Shown here: positions 24,741 through 36,683 of the stretch, piece after piece
Position numbering within the stretch: position 1 is the stretch's first letter
Layout: every line of letters starts with the position of its first letter
DNA from: Misgurnus anguillicaudatus
Taxonomy: Eukaryota > Chordata > Actinopteri > Cypriniformes > Cobitidae
Assembly: GCF_027580225.2 (NCBI RefSeq)
Contig: NC_073339.2
Coordinates: forward strand, 43,469,501-43,533,500
Direction: 5' to 3'
DNA length: 64,000 nt
The notes under the pieces: generated by a model
Databases searched by the model: none
Seen by the model: the letters and a program-made list of their open reading frames with translations, nothing else
What the model was told of the DNA's origin: nothing
Made by a program: the position numbers and the translations under genes

Positions 24741-25904
24741 CATGGGCGTAGATTTAGGGTGGGACGCTAGGGACATGTCCTTACCAATATTCAGGGAAGA
24801 CTGAATTGTCCCTAGCATTAATTTCGACCAAAATTTATCTGTATTTATATATAACCATGTCCGCCTTATTCTTGTGTTTTCTATTTTTTACTTATTATAT
24901 TTTTTCAGGATCAGGAATCATTTAAATGAGATAAGAAATCTTTTGCAATCCCGTTCTGTAAAAATAACGTTCTATGTGGTACCCAAACGGTTAACAGCTT
25001 TCGCTCTCTGCAATGCCCGCCTCCGTAACTCACATCGCAAATATGATTGGCTTTGCGTTTCTTTAGTCCCGCCTCTTTAACTCACATCGCAAATATGATT
25101 GGCTTTGCGTTTCTTTAGTCCCGCCTCTTTAACTCACATTGCTAATATGATTGGATTAGCATTTCTTGAGTCCCGCCTCTCTAACTCACATCATTTTATG
25201 ATGGGCATGTCTTTACGCGCTACGTGTGATAGGATGGTTTACTTTGTACAACGCGCCAAAGTTCACTCAACAAGACGCGCGTAATTATTCGGGCTACAGG
25301 TAAGTGAGGAAGAAAGTATTATTATACCCCCAACATGGTAAAAAAATGAATTCATGTCATGATTGCTGAATACTTTACATTACTGCACTGTGGTCATTAC
25401 TTGCACAGATGTAGACATAATGTAAGGTTGCATTTTTAACTTAAAACTATTTTTTTCGCACTGATTAACTTTCTGTTAATGAAAAGGAGATTTAATGTGA
25501 ACTACAGAAACGTTAATAAACGTTGTTCAGGAAACATGATATACATACCTCCTTCAACACTGGGATTTTTTTGGCAAAATTAAATTAATAATTAAATATT
25601 AATTGCATATTCTTCAATGTTATAAAGTAAATATGGATTCATATATGTTACAAAGTGATTTTCTTTCTTTTTTTTGACAAAGACTTTAACAGTTACTGTT
25701 TATTAGGCTCTAGGACATAACGAATTGTTTATTATAGTACATTAAATTTGGGATGGCACCGGGGGTGGCGAGTCAGATGTCACTGAGTAAAGTGCATACT
25801 GAGTTGTTTGTTGTTTATGTCAAGTAAACGGTGATAAACAGTTTTTGCAATGCGACCATTTTATTTATGTCCCCACCAATGCCAGGAGCAAACCTACGCC
25901 CTTG
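24741..25904. mobile_element. hAT element, 1164 bp, perfect TSD TTATCTGT
   Basis: The left end is CATGGGCGTAGATTT and the right end on the minus strand is CAAGGGCGTAGGTTT. TTATCTGT is duplicated exactly at 24733-24740 and 25905-25912. No transposase. It contains a 52-bp tandem repeat at 25027-25182. Confidence 0.92.
25027..25182 (+). repeat. 52-bp minisatellite, three units plus partial
   Basis: Units start AACTCACAT at 25027, 25079, 25131 and partially at 25183. Each contains AATATGATTGG and a CCCGCCTCT run. The first two are almost identical. Confidence 0.95.
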
Positions 25905-26494
25905 TTATCTGTAATACCACGATTCTCCACTAGATTACCCAAATTATAAGAAAACTGAAGCAAAACATTATTAATTGTACAACAAGTTTATGTTTTGATA
26001 ATCGTTCTCTGATCTCTGAACAAAATTCCTTCAATCTTTTCAGCTTTTTGCTTAAAAAAAAATTTGAAGAAAAAAAAATCAAGATAGGATGAAAAGTTTT
26101 TTTCCCCGTTTTGTTTGTTTGTTTGAAAGCAGAGGGTCTGTTCTTTCATTTTATATATTTGTATATTTGTATGTTTATAAGGCATTTTGTAAAACTTTTG
26201 TGAAAATGCTGGCGGGCAACTTTTCAAAAAAAGGCTGGCGGGAATGAGTTAATTTCTCCAGCACCTCGTCTTTCATCTTTTATTTCTCTGTTTGTTTTGT
26301 TGTTGTGGCTGGCAGTTCGAACTGCTTGGCGCTTTCGTGATGTAAGGCCAAAGGTTTGGGAACATCACGCAAGTTACGTTGCTAAGTAAACTTACGTTTT
26401 TTAACCTTATCAAAGAATTTAATAAAATATGAAAATATATATATATATTCCCAAATATTTAATATAGGCTATAGGGAATTGCACAAAACATACA

Positions 26495-27855
26495 CAGTGG
26501 CGGTTCTAGACAAATTTCACTAGGGGGGCCAAGGAGGGGCCAGTGTTTTACCAGAGGGGCACATAAAAATGGCAAGAAATTATGTTTAAAGATTATAGGG
26601 GTGGTTACAGGAATTAGTTTAAGATAGGACTAGGCCTTAGTTTAATTAGGAAATATAACTAGTTTTAACAAACATGCCTTACTAAATACATTACTTGTGT
26701 GCATTTTGAAGCAAAACAAAGGGCACTGATGTATTTTAAGATATGGCATTACAAGTTGTTTTCAGTTTGGACAGCTCTTACATTTATTTTAGACTAGGAC
26801 TAGTCTAATCCCTTTCCGGGAAACTGCCCCGTAAATGTTATTTTACTTTACAATCGTATAAATATTTGAAGAGTAAATATTTGAAACGAGATAAATCCAT
26901 TTTTTAACATTTTTGTCAAAACATGTTTATTATTATGTTATCATGTTATTATTTTGTTTTATAGTGCTACATAGCTGTATTTTTTATGTTATGACGGTTT
27001 AAATCAAAACAAACCAACTGCAGTTGCATTGAAATCAATTAGAATGCACAACCTAAAAACGAGATTTCTGAACAATTAAAAAAACGGTGGTTATCTCGTT
27101 TTGCAACGAAACTCTTCATTTATTTAATACAAGAGTGAGTGCAGGTGCAAAAGGGGAGCTTGGCTCTTTTCTAAAGCCCCCCAACCGAAAAGCATGCGAG
27201 CCTACTAAATAAACTTTATGAAATGCAAACTTTTATAAAAACAAACGTTTGTTTTAGTTTACTTATAAACACACATTGCTAGACAGTTAGGGACCACAAT
27301 CTAATCAATATTTAAAATAATATTTATTTTAAACTGTAAACATTTTTATATGTAACATTTAATTATATTCCTCCAATTTTATGCACGTATATGTAAGAGC
27401 GTAATTACAGTTCTTTTTACAATGTGTAAACTTTAAAAAGTTAGCGAGATGTTGGTTTTGCCGGTTGTTGATGAGTAACAGCTGTGAATGATCACAACGC
27501 GCCTCAGCAGCCACGTCACAGGAGAACAAGTGAACAGTGTCCCAATGTCAAGTGAGCTAGAGTCCTTACCAGTGCCCAAACCTGCATACACTTTCACAAC
27601 ATCGGGAGATTGTGAACGAATTGAGACACTCGCCGAGCAGCACCCGCAGCCAGCTGCTACACTGGTTGGGTGCGCCGCTTTAATTTGCCCGTAAAGAACG
27701 TTGCGTCGCATCAGTTCCGCTTTTGGCGCTCGCGTGTAAAATCAAAATAAATTTATACTTTTTTATTTGGTCAGCACGGGGTGGCCACAGGGGTGGCCAG
27801 GGACATGTATACAGAGGCACGGGCCACCCTTGGCCTCCGTGTAGAACCGCCACTG
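26495..27855. mobile_element. hAT element, 1361 bp, perfect TSD AACATACA
   Basis: The TIRs are CAGTGGCGGTTCTA and TAGAACCGCCACTG, perfectly inverted over 14 bp. AACATACA is duplicated at 26487-26494 and 27856-27863. No transposase. The 27430-27730 segment is comparatively GC-rich with short open frames on both strands. Confidence 0.94.
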
Positions 27856-28095
27856 AACATACAACATACTTTTTTTAATGACCCGCCCGCAAATAAAGTG
27901 ACATTTTATTTATCCGCGGGTTATGAGACGACCCGCGCATCACTAATGCCAATGTTACATTGTAAAGAAACACTACAGAATCTTTCACTTTGAAACCCCC
28001 CATCAAAAGTTTGCGTTTTCGGGACGTTGTTTTCCCAAACGCTGTTGTGTACATTGTCAGTTTACAGTTGAAACTTGGTTGTGTAAATGGCGCTT

Positions 28096-28552
28096 AAGGG
28101 TGTTTTCACATATAGTTCATTTTAAAAGAACCAAACCCAGTTCACTTAAAGTGAACCAGAAAAGGGACTAGCCGAATGTGACCTCAGTCCTTTTGGTGTT
28201 CACAATATAGTGGACTCAAAAGAGGACCCAGTTCTTTTTTTGGTCCTCTTCAGAACTGAAGTGATCTCAGACCCTTTCTTGTTCACATCACAACTTCACA
28301 GGACCCCAGCTTTCTATGCAGCAGTTTATTTTGATACAATACCTTATTGATTTTACATATCAAAAAGAAATTGAACCTCAAAAGAACCCAAAAGCGAACC
28401 ATACTCAGACCACCTCCAGAAGTGGTCTGAGTTCGGTTCGCTTTCGGGTCCTTTTAGGGGGGTCTGAGATCACTTGGTTTGTTCACATATACACCCTGAA
28501 CTGATCTGAGAGCGTTTGGAGGGCTCAAACGAACTAGGTGTGAAAATAGTGT
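28096..28552. mobile_element. DNA element (GGTGTTTTCACA ends) with palindromic core
   Basis: The left end GGTGTTTTCACATATAGTTC is matched in inverse by GAACTAGGTGTGAAAATAGT at the right. Internal AAAGCGAACC and GGTTCGCTTT also form an inverted pair. Its TSD is not clear. Confidence 0.6.
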
Positions 28553-28559
28553 AAATTTA

Positions 28560-29945
28560 ATTTTATTGTGTTTTTGCACTAGACATTTTTAATGTTGTAT
28601 TTAAATAATACTTTATTTGTTTTAAATGAAAATCACTTTTTTAAATTATTCTATAGTAAAAGAAAACTATTTTAATATACAGATTGACTACCGTCTAAAT
28701 TTGGAATGATATCAAGGTATGTATTGAGGTATATCGCCCTAGAGCAGACGAGAAACGTCAATAATTTCAGTCAAAATCTCTTTGGACATCATTCTGAAGG
28801 ATATGTGGGACTTTCATGGTTTCCTGAGAGACATCATTAGCAGAGGAAACCCTGAATAATTGACTCAAGTTCTCTTTTCTCCTGGGCAGCAGGACGGCCA
28901 GTATGATGATCAATCGAGCCAAGGTACAAAAGATACACTAGTTACAATATACTAACTGAAGCAACACACACATATACATATATACAGGAATATATATGAG
29001 TACTGAAACGTGCTTCAGTTAAGTACTACAAGTACTTCAGTGTAGAGCGTAAACTGAGCGATCTCATCCATGCTGCGTTCCGATTGGCTGTGATTCACAA
29101 TTGATTGTGTCACGTCGCACCGCATTTTCGCATTCATTGTCGACAGACAAATTTCTTGGATGTTAAAGGTTTTTTATGGAAACATATATCCGAATGTCGC
29201 TGCAGTCATGTTGCACAATGGCTGGTACTATATGGCAGATGTGTAAAAATTCAACCAGTGAAAATGTCACGGTGATGGATGGATAAAGAGACAGAGCACA
29301 GTTGGTGTAAACACACACACATTGTCTCTCCCTGCATCGCTCTCTGGCATTGACACATAAAGTATGTAGGATGACGGAGAGAGCGTGTCGATGTGTTGCA
29401 ATGAACCCACTGAGCCTCCATTATTACGCCCATAAATCTTAAGCTGGATCCACAAACACACACACATTCGTGTACACACTTACTGTGTGGTGTTTTATTT
29501 TCCGGTGGACCTCAGGTGTTTAATACGGTTTGAAACACGTACAATACTTTTATGAATGAACGATATGAGATCGACGTTATTGCAATAAGCACCCCACGTT
29601 AACATCTGTACGCATATTGTACATTTCTCTCCAATGCAATTGTTGGGGCAATTTTTGGTAAAAAGACTACTTATGTATTTGAACCCTATGACACCGTTCA
29701 TCTTGAAAGAGGGGAAAGAAGCTCTGCGCTCCTCAGGAAACACAGAAAAGAGATTTATGAGTCTCTGAGCGGCCGACACTGTGGTTAATGGCCAATTCAG
29801 CGCCTAGCGATATGAACACCAGCCTAGCACAATAATACGAAAATGGGCCGCACTCCAGTTTTAATTAAATGACAGTGTGCGCTGGATTAGAACCCTGAGA
29901 TTTAACCTCATCGCCGTACTGTAAAAAATCTCTGCGTATTAGGGA
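28560..29945. other. Unclassified DNA
   Basis: No recognised element ends. A plus-strand exon-like stretch at 28890-28923 is discussed separately in the findings. Confidence 0.35.
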
Positions 29946-29947
29946 GT

Positions 29948-29997
<50 letters not shown>

Positions 29998-30006
29998 GAG
30001 AGAGAG
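29946..30006 (+). repeat. (GA)n microsatellite
   Basis: Nearly pure GA units with one ACAG interruption. Confidence 0.96.
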
Positions 30007-30124
30007 GGGGGTGTAAAGTAGTAATAATGAGAGCTAATATTAAAATAGTTGAGAATATATTGGGTCCTAAACCTCAAAGTGACCCAACATCAATTGATCC
30101 TACAATCGCATTACCATATGTTAA

Positions 30125-30588
30125 AGGCCACATATTATGTCCATTTTTACAAGATGTAATGTAAGTCTCATGTGTGCCTAGAATGAGAAGTTTCAGCTCA
30201 AAATACCCCACAAATTTTGGGTGGGAGCAAAAAAGTGCTGTTTACCTGTATGTACCTTTAAATGCAAATGAGTTACAGCTCCTCCCTCCATTAACAACAG
30301 ACAGTGAGTGTGTTTGGTTGAAAATTGATCAGATTCCTGTGAATACAGTCTGAGACAATAGTATCGTCAGACGCATTTGCGCTACAACATGCTAACAAAC
30401 ACGTTTAGAAAGTCATTGGCGGGACTTTGTTTTTGTGACATCACATTAACAAGAGAATCAAAACAGCATGTGTAATGAGAAACAGAGGGTGGATTTTTTT
30501 CATTGTAGTGTGGTTGTGTTCACAATCTTCCAGCACACATTTATGTCTAAACACCTTGTAAACATGGATTTTGCACTATATGTGCCCT
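30125..30588. mobile_element. TTAA MITE (AGGCCACATATTATG family)
   Basis: TTAA at 30121-30124 and 30589-30592 flank the ends AGGCCACATATTATG and ACTATATGTGCCCT, an imperfect inverted pair. Confidence 0.75.
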
Positions 30589-30604
30589 TTAAACCCTTAG
30601 TGGA

Positions 30605-30770
30605 AAGCATAGACTGTAAAAAAAATATGGACGACGCCTGTTCGCTACCTTCCATTGGTGAAAAGTGAAGCCGCTAGTGTCCCAATACGGCGCTGACATC
30701 TTGGGTCTTGGGTCTGCACAGTAGTGATTTCAGGACTAGTCCTACGCAGTAGTGAGCAGGAAGTAAAGCC
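30605..30770 (+). mobile_element. Fragment of a TAGACTGTAAAAAAAATATGG-ended element
   Basis: CATAGACTGTAAAAAAAATA occurs here, and its inverse (ATATTTTTTTCAGTCTATG) ends the sequence at about 39465. The segment continues with AAGTGAAGCCGC-type sequence. Confidence 0.5.
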
Positions 30771-33059
30771 GCGAAATTAAGGCTCTGGCCTCGCTCTCGC
30801 AGAATACGCATATCACAGCTGTCAATCATGACGTGACACCACCGTTTTTATAGCATTAAGTAACTAACAAAAAAATTAAAAACAAACACTTGAATTTACA
30901 TCAGCGTGATAAAAAAACTACAGTTAATGACAGAAACCAGCTTCGGAAAAAAGATAAATGAAGTGTAATTAAATTGTTTAGTTGGTCTCAAGTCCCATCG
31001 AATAACATGAGGGACCAGTCACTGGGGGACAATCGAGACGTTTTGGCTTCACTTTTCAGATATTTTCATCAAGAAAATAATGCAATTACTCTCATTACTC
31101 ATTTTAAGTCAACTTACTCTCATTAGTAACCTATTTGATCTAATGACAGTCTGTTGACAAGTACAGTATGTGCAGCATTACTTCTAGTCAACATTATATC
31201 AAAATAAAGTAAAACCAAATGTGTTCAAACTGCAATAATGACAGTGGCATTTTTTCGCTTTACAGTGGGCTACTGAGAATTGTGGATCATAAAATGTCTC
31301 CTGTTAGCAATGTATCACGATGATAGAGAGCATGTTCTGTTTAGCTGCCCTTTTTAAAAGTGCACCGTCGCCCCATGAGGACCCTACACAAACAGCACAG
31401 GCGAAAAGGAAATGGCAGCGTTTCCTTCAAAGATGTGTCAAAGACTGCAAAATCACACCAAAGAGGGAGATAGGACGCTCTCGTGACTTGTTGCTAAAAA
31501 CAGATAGCGCGCTAACGATGTTGATTTCCTGTCCCTCTCCACAGCGCTACATCAGCACATTTATTGGTTCTGCCTTTAATGAAAACAGGCCGGCATTAAG
31601 ACTCGGTGCTTGTTTACACTTATTGAAAATATTGGGACTGCATCCCAAGGGATCCAACGTTACAGACGCAACACGGGGCAAATTAGCATATTTAGCGCTA
31701 ACATCCCTGAGCTTCTCTGTTATGCTAGCTTCAACAATATGTTTCTTTATGTACAAACGAGTGTGACGGGAATATGCTAATTCTAGTCTGTTAAGTCACC
31801 TACTGCTAAAATTTACTCATATTTTGGCATATGTTCATCTAGATAATGTCATTTTTTAGTGATATATTATTTGCTGCAAACTAATACTGTTTAATACAAA
31901 TATTATGCCTATAAAATATTTTTAATAAAATTTTATTTTTAAATAGTGCCGTGCCATTTCCGAAACATCTTGTATGAAGGTTGTGTAGTAGATGATGCAT
32001 CACCAAAAGACACATTCAATACATTTGTTTCCCTCTATGTGTGTATTTTATTAGGCAAAGGTACTGACGCGCAGCTGCATCGTAAAAGTAACTAAAAGTT
32101 AAGACAATGTTGAGTTTGACAATGACAAATATGAGATAATGGCAGTGTACGATTTGTAGAAAAAAAACTATTACATGAAAGCTTTCATAATGAAGACAAA
32201 CAGCAGCGCATGCAACATTAAAGGCAGGGAAATATTTAAGCACACAAACGGAGTTTAACATGGTTTATATTGCGATAAAATGTGATAGCATTTCTAATCC
32301 AGCGGTAAAGTAAGGATCAAACATAATTATTAAAAAAGAAATACTTCAACATTAAATCCTTTAGTCTTATTTTGCCTGCAAACTATAGAATAAAAGCTTT
32401 TTAGCATGCAATGTAAAAGCACAGACATGCTTTTTTTGATTAAAAGCGAAGTGCACAGTTCACTAGACGCTCGTGGCACAGAATGAAACATTATTTTAAA
32501 CAAATGTCTTATACCTACGTCTACACATCTAGGATATGATAAACTATTTAGCAACTGTTACTGTAAGTTACAGTAATGCATTCCGGGTATTCTCTACAGT
32601 ATGTAAATTTGAGCTTTCCAAATGAAGGTACAATAATGTAAATGGAAAGCAAGCTTTGCAGATCCTCCTTATAATCATTATGTATATAATATATAATATG
32701 GCATTACTTTATATGCAGTTAAGATTATGTTCCTACTTTTAAACAAGACTTTTAAGCAAAAATAGCTTCCACTGTTGTTGTGGTGGTGGTAATGAGAAAA
32801 TCTCCCTCCAGGTCTGTACACAATCAATACTGGATGTGCAAAACTTCCAATTAAGGAGAATGAATGTAAAGTTTACTGGACCTTCACTATTACAAGCTAA
32901 TTGGTTATCAGCATCTCTGTACTTTGACCAACAGAGCTATTAAGACTAATTTGAAACCTAACTTTTTTTCTCCTAGTTGAATTAAGGTAAGTCACTTGCA
33001 ATGTTTGTTTGTATTGGCGAGATATTTGTGTCTATTTTTCCTGCTAACACCAAGAACTT
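30771..33059. other. Unclassified DNA; longest non-repetitive open frame at 31320-31766
   Basis: The plus strand is open for 148 codons at 31320-31766. The translation has no recognisable domain, no homologue I know and no flanking splice signals that stand out, so it is not annotated as a gene. Nothing else was identified. Confidence 0.3.
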
Positions 33060-33890
33060 CAAATTGTGCAAATAGCGAATTGAAAATGCGCCCAATTGAA
33101 ACACGACAAAAAAGTTTTTACACTTAAAGAGTAACTAAACCCTAAACCAACTTTTTTTAGTTAATGATCTGTAAAAATGATGCTTTATTAGTGCTGTTCA
33201 TTGATTTTAGTACGTTTTTTGACATTTGGATATAAAGTGTTTCAATACTACAATATATGGTGTAAAAACGTCTGAGTGCTGCCCTCTTCAGGTTGAACGG
33301 TGGCTACTGCAGTTGAATTTTCCTATTGGATGTTGGGTCCAAAAAATGACTCGTGACGTAAGCAGATTCAAGCTCGCCACGCCCTTGTTACGATCTCACC
33401 ACACACTTGGTACGAGCTTAGTTCGTCCCCTCTATCTCCGTTGGGATCTGCCCACTTTTCTTGCATTTTTCAAATATTGCAAGTGGGTGGAGTCAGGCTC
33501 TGACCAGGGGTTTAGTTACGCTTTAAGGTGGAATTTCAGGCAATTTGAAAAAGAAATATATTGCAAAACTGCAATGGAAATATTTAAAATTTTTCACATG
33601 TACAGGTCACGTGATAAAAGTCACATGATCGCTCTTTAAATATGCCGCATTATGTTTATTTGAAGGACAAGACAAAAGAGGTGTGGTCGACTTGGTGTCG
33701 GTCTGCGCGGTACCGTATGAAGTCGAATATACCTGTCGCTATGGGTTTTGGAATGTCTTATCGCGAGAAAACACAATTACGTTTAAGTTGCATGACAATG
33801 GTTAATGGAAAAGCCATAATTTCGCAAAAGTTTTTTGTCGACACTAAGAAAATACCGCTAAAGTTTTGTGCAAATCTTTAATGGAAATGC
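33060..33890. repeat. Second copy of the 21175-22345 interspersed repeat
   Basis: Shared blocks CGAATTGAAAATGCG, TTGCAAAACTGCAATGG and TTTTTTGTCGACA lie on either side of the MITE at 33128-33532. Confidence 0.6.
33128..33532. mobile_element. TTAA MITE (AGAGTAACTAAACCC family)
   Basis: TTAA at 33124-33127 and 33533-33536 flank AGAGTAACTAAACCC and the inverse GGGGTTTAGTTACGCT. It is 405 bp and inserted in the repeat at 33060-33890. The open frame crossing its right boundary (33226-33639) is therefore chance. Confidence 0.88.
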
Positions 33891-33924
33891 AAATAATGGT
33901 AAACATTCGAGAAGTCAGTTTTAA

Positions 33925-34712
33925 AGGACAAGTTCGGTATTTTACACTTAAAGCCCTGTTTTCAGATTGTTTATGATGAAATAGAACCGTTTTGACTGAA
34001 ATTTCAACATGTGATGCTGGCCCGAGAATTTTCGGGTGTTTGTTTTTCACCCCCCACCTCTATAATGGCTGTATAGGTGCACTGGAACAATCCTTCCTAA
34101 AATGCATTAAACTTTCGTTTACAAAGACGTGAAACTCACCGAGTGGTCAGGGGTGTTCACTGATGCTCACACAAAAATCACTGCAAAATACGCATTCCAA
34201 CAGGTTTTATCGTAGTTTTTGTACAACTCCATTGACTTTTATAAGATGTGCTGTGAGGTACGGTATTACTCCGTGCCGGGAACTTTGTTTATATTCATGC
34301 AGTTGGCAAAGGTGGATTATCGCCACCACCTGGGCTGGAGTGTCTATTATTTAAGCTCTCAGCGGAAGAATATACGGGTGTGAGGCGTTTGGAAAAATAG
34401 GTCCACAAGTTTACAACGAATGCTAAAACACCTGTTGGAGGGCATCTTTTGCGGCGATTTGTGTGTGAGCGTGCCGGTGGGCGCCCCTGGCCACTCGGTG
34501 GGTTTCACGTCTTTGTAAACGAAAGTTTAATGCATTTTAGGAAGGATTGTTCAAGTGCACCTATACACACATTGTAGAGGTGGGAGGTAAACAACAAACG
34601 CCCGTAAATTCTCGGGACAGCCGCATATGTCGAAATTTCAGTAAACACCATTCTATTTCATCATAAACAATCTGAAAACAGGGCTTTAAGTGTAAAATAC
34701 TGAACTTGTCCT
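33925..34712. mobile_element. Large foldback TTAA element with about 280-bp arms
   Basis: TTAA at 33921-33924 and 34713-34716 flank AGGACAAGTTCGGTATTTTA and its inverse. The inverted arms stay similar for about 280 bp, through AATGCATTAAACTTTCGTTT and AGACGTGAAAC, leaving a short loop near 34210-34440. No coding capacity. Confidence 0.92.
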
Positions 34713-34835
34713 TTAAGAGTCGCTTGTAAAAATGTGATAATTGTGCACTCCTGACTGATCATGTGAGACTGATAAGACCCACACATGTTTGTGTCACCGG
34801 TCATGGAGCGGCAGTAGTAGAAAATCATTTCCCAG

Positions 34836-34936
34836 CTTTAGCAGTTGGTCGCGGGTTTGATTCCCAGGGAATGCATAGTATACCTCAAAAGCACTGCGAG
34901 TCGGTTTGGATGAAAGCTAAATGCATTTATGTAAAT
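34836..34936 (+). mobile_element. tRNA-derived SINE fragment (HAmo-like)
   Basis: GGTCGCGGGTTTGATTCCCA is followed about 40 bases on by a diverged GAGTCGGTTTGGATGAAAGC tail. Confidence 0.75.
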
Positions 34937-34939
34937 GCA

Positions 34940-35890
34940 AAAAATCAAAGGCAATAAACATTAAAGCAAGAATTGCATGCTGAGCAAGTGTGGTAGCTGA
35001 ATCAAGTCTGGTGCGGTGCACATTAATAAATAAAGTATAAAAGGACTACTATCAGCTTGTTTGTCTCATGCTGTGTTAAATCAGTGCATCTCTGATGGAC
35101 TTACTGCTTCATGCTAGGCACCAAATTAAAAGTAAAGATCAATGACGCTTTAAGATGTTCGAGATTCAGAACTAGTCCCTGGCAAAGAGGAATTATTTAC
35201 AAGCACACTGAAAATTCATATAGGAATATTCGAAATCTGCTGCAAGTGTATGTGTTTTGAACAGCTGAAGTAACTCTAAAACTAAAACATTATCGAGTTA
35301 TATTAAGTGTTAGTTATAATCTGGTTGTGTTACACTTGAACGGTTTACTTAGTATATTTTGACTTTAAGTGAAGTGAAAGTGACCTAATGACCAATGTAT
35401 GGTAACTCATACTTGGAATGAAATAAAAAGCAGAAAACGACATCTAACCGGGAATGCCAGGATATCCACAGTAATGCTTCTATACAATTTCGCCTCCAGG
35501 TAATTCATAAAGTTGGGCAGGGCAGAAATAAAGTACAATCCATCTAGACACTTTAACAGAGAAAATTCTGCTGTAAGACGCTATAGGACAGATCGAGCAG
35601 TCGAGCTTGACGATGGAAGGTCTCTAAACAGCTTAATGTCCCATCACGCTAGACAACCTCCAGCTTCATTAATCACATTAATGTTTAGTGTCTGATAGAT
35701 TTTAATTACACCAGTCATACTTTTTGCATTTGCAGTAAAATTAACAAAAAAGTGTCTAGGTAATAGAAATTATGTTTTTTACATAAAGCAAAATAAGTTT
35801 TTTGGATTGCAACATTATTTTTCTCATAATATAGCTGATAATTCTCATAATTTACTGCAATTTATATAATACTTTTATTAAGCCTAAATA
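34940..35890. other. Unclassified DNA with a possible conserved non-coding block
   Basis: 35480-35700 is high-complexity and contains TTAATCACATTAATG. No element ends or exons were seen. Confidence 0.25.
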
Positions 35891-35898
35891 TTTATTAA

Positions 35899-36238
35899 AG
35901 GGGAAATTTCACAAGATGTCAAATAAATCTTTGGTGTCCCCAGAGTATGTATGCAAAGTTCTAGCTAATAATAATTGATCATATGTTAAAATTGTAGGTG
36001 GGCTGCACTAAATGGCAGTGTCATGGTTGGATAGTGTAGATTAAGGGGTGGTATTATCCCCTTCTGACATCACAAGGGGAGGCAAATTTCAATGACCTAT
36101 TTTTTCACATGCTTGCAGAGAATGGTTTACCAAAACTAAACTAAAACTTTTTCACATTTTCTAGGTTGATAGAAGCACTGGGGACCCAACTATAGCACTT
36201 AAACATTGAAAAAGTCAGATTTTCATGATATGTCCCCT
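35899..36238. mobile_element. TTAA MITE (GGGGACATATCATG family), full copy
   Basis: TTAA at 35895-35898 and 36239-36242 flank an element ending CATGATATGTCCCCT. It contains GCACTAAATGGCAGTG and GACATCACAAGGGGAG, shared with 9880-10080 and 11333-11580. Confidence 0.82.
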
Positions 36239-36631
36239 TTAAGGTGTTACACAATCATAAAGCCTTTAATTTATTAACTACAATTTATTAATTATTAACC
36301 CTTAATTTAATGTATTCATTACGTTTGTTGCACTACAGAAATTAGATTTTTTTTCTCACACAAGATAATATAAATTTGGTATGGAAATTATTATTATTAT
36401 TATATATATATATAAATATATATATACACATGTATGTGTTGTATGATTTATTTTTTCTTTTTGTTTTTACGTTGTAGTGACCCAAATATGTTAACATGGA
36501 TTAACCTTTTGTGGTTGACTATATAATTGCTGGTAGATTTGGTCTCCAAATTCATTATTTTTTCAAATGGTTTTATTTTTAATTATTGTAATAATAAGAC
36601 ACTTGTTATAGGCAATAACGATGTATAGCTG

Positions 36632-36633
<2 letters not shown>

Positions 36634-36676
<43 letters not shown>
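36634..36676 (+). repeat. (TA)n microsatellite
   Basis: About 21 TA units. Confidence 0.95.

Positions 36677-36679
<3 letters not shown>

Positions 36680-36683
<4 letters not shown>

Larger units (their letters stand above)
24665..26252. mobile_element. TTAA MITE (CCCTGCC family), left-truncated, split by a hAT
   Basis: It contains CAATTAAGAGAAAACATTTG and ends GGCTGGCGGGAATGAG before TTAA. It is split at the TTATCTGT target by the element at 24741-25904. Confidence 0.75.
24641..27945. mobile_element. hAT element (TAGTGATGCAC ends) hosting later insertions
   Basis: The left end is TAGTGATGCAC and the right end is GCGCATCACTA. The flanks are ATGGCTAT (24633-24640) and ATGCCAAT (27946-27953), matching at 6 of 8, as for an ageing hAT TSD. 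No transposase frame was recognised. Confidence 0.7.
24481..28090. mobile_element. Outermost DNA element of a four-level nest
   Basis: The left part begins GGCTATGTTTACTCAATAC. The right part contains GTTTGCGTTTTCGGGACG and CCCAAACGCTGTTGTGTAC. The two parts look like one GTTTAC-ended DNA element interrupted by 24641-27945. The exact outer ends are diverged. Confidence 0.5.

Noticed and set aside
27433..27711. Overlapping open frames on both strands in a GC-richer patch
   Set aside because: They lie inside a non-autonomous hAT with exact TSD and no recognisable transposase or captured exon.
33226..33639. 137-codon plus-strand open frame
   Set aside because: It crosses the right end and TTAA of a MITE into its host repeat, so it cannot be an old coding unit.
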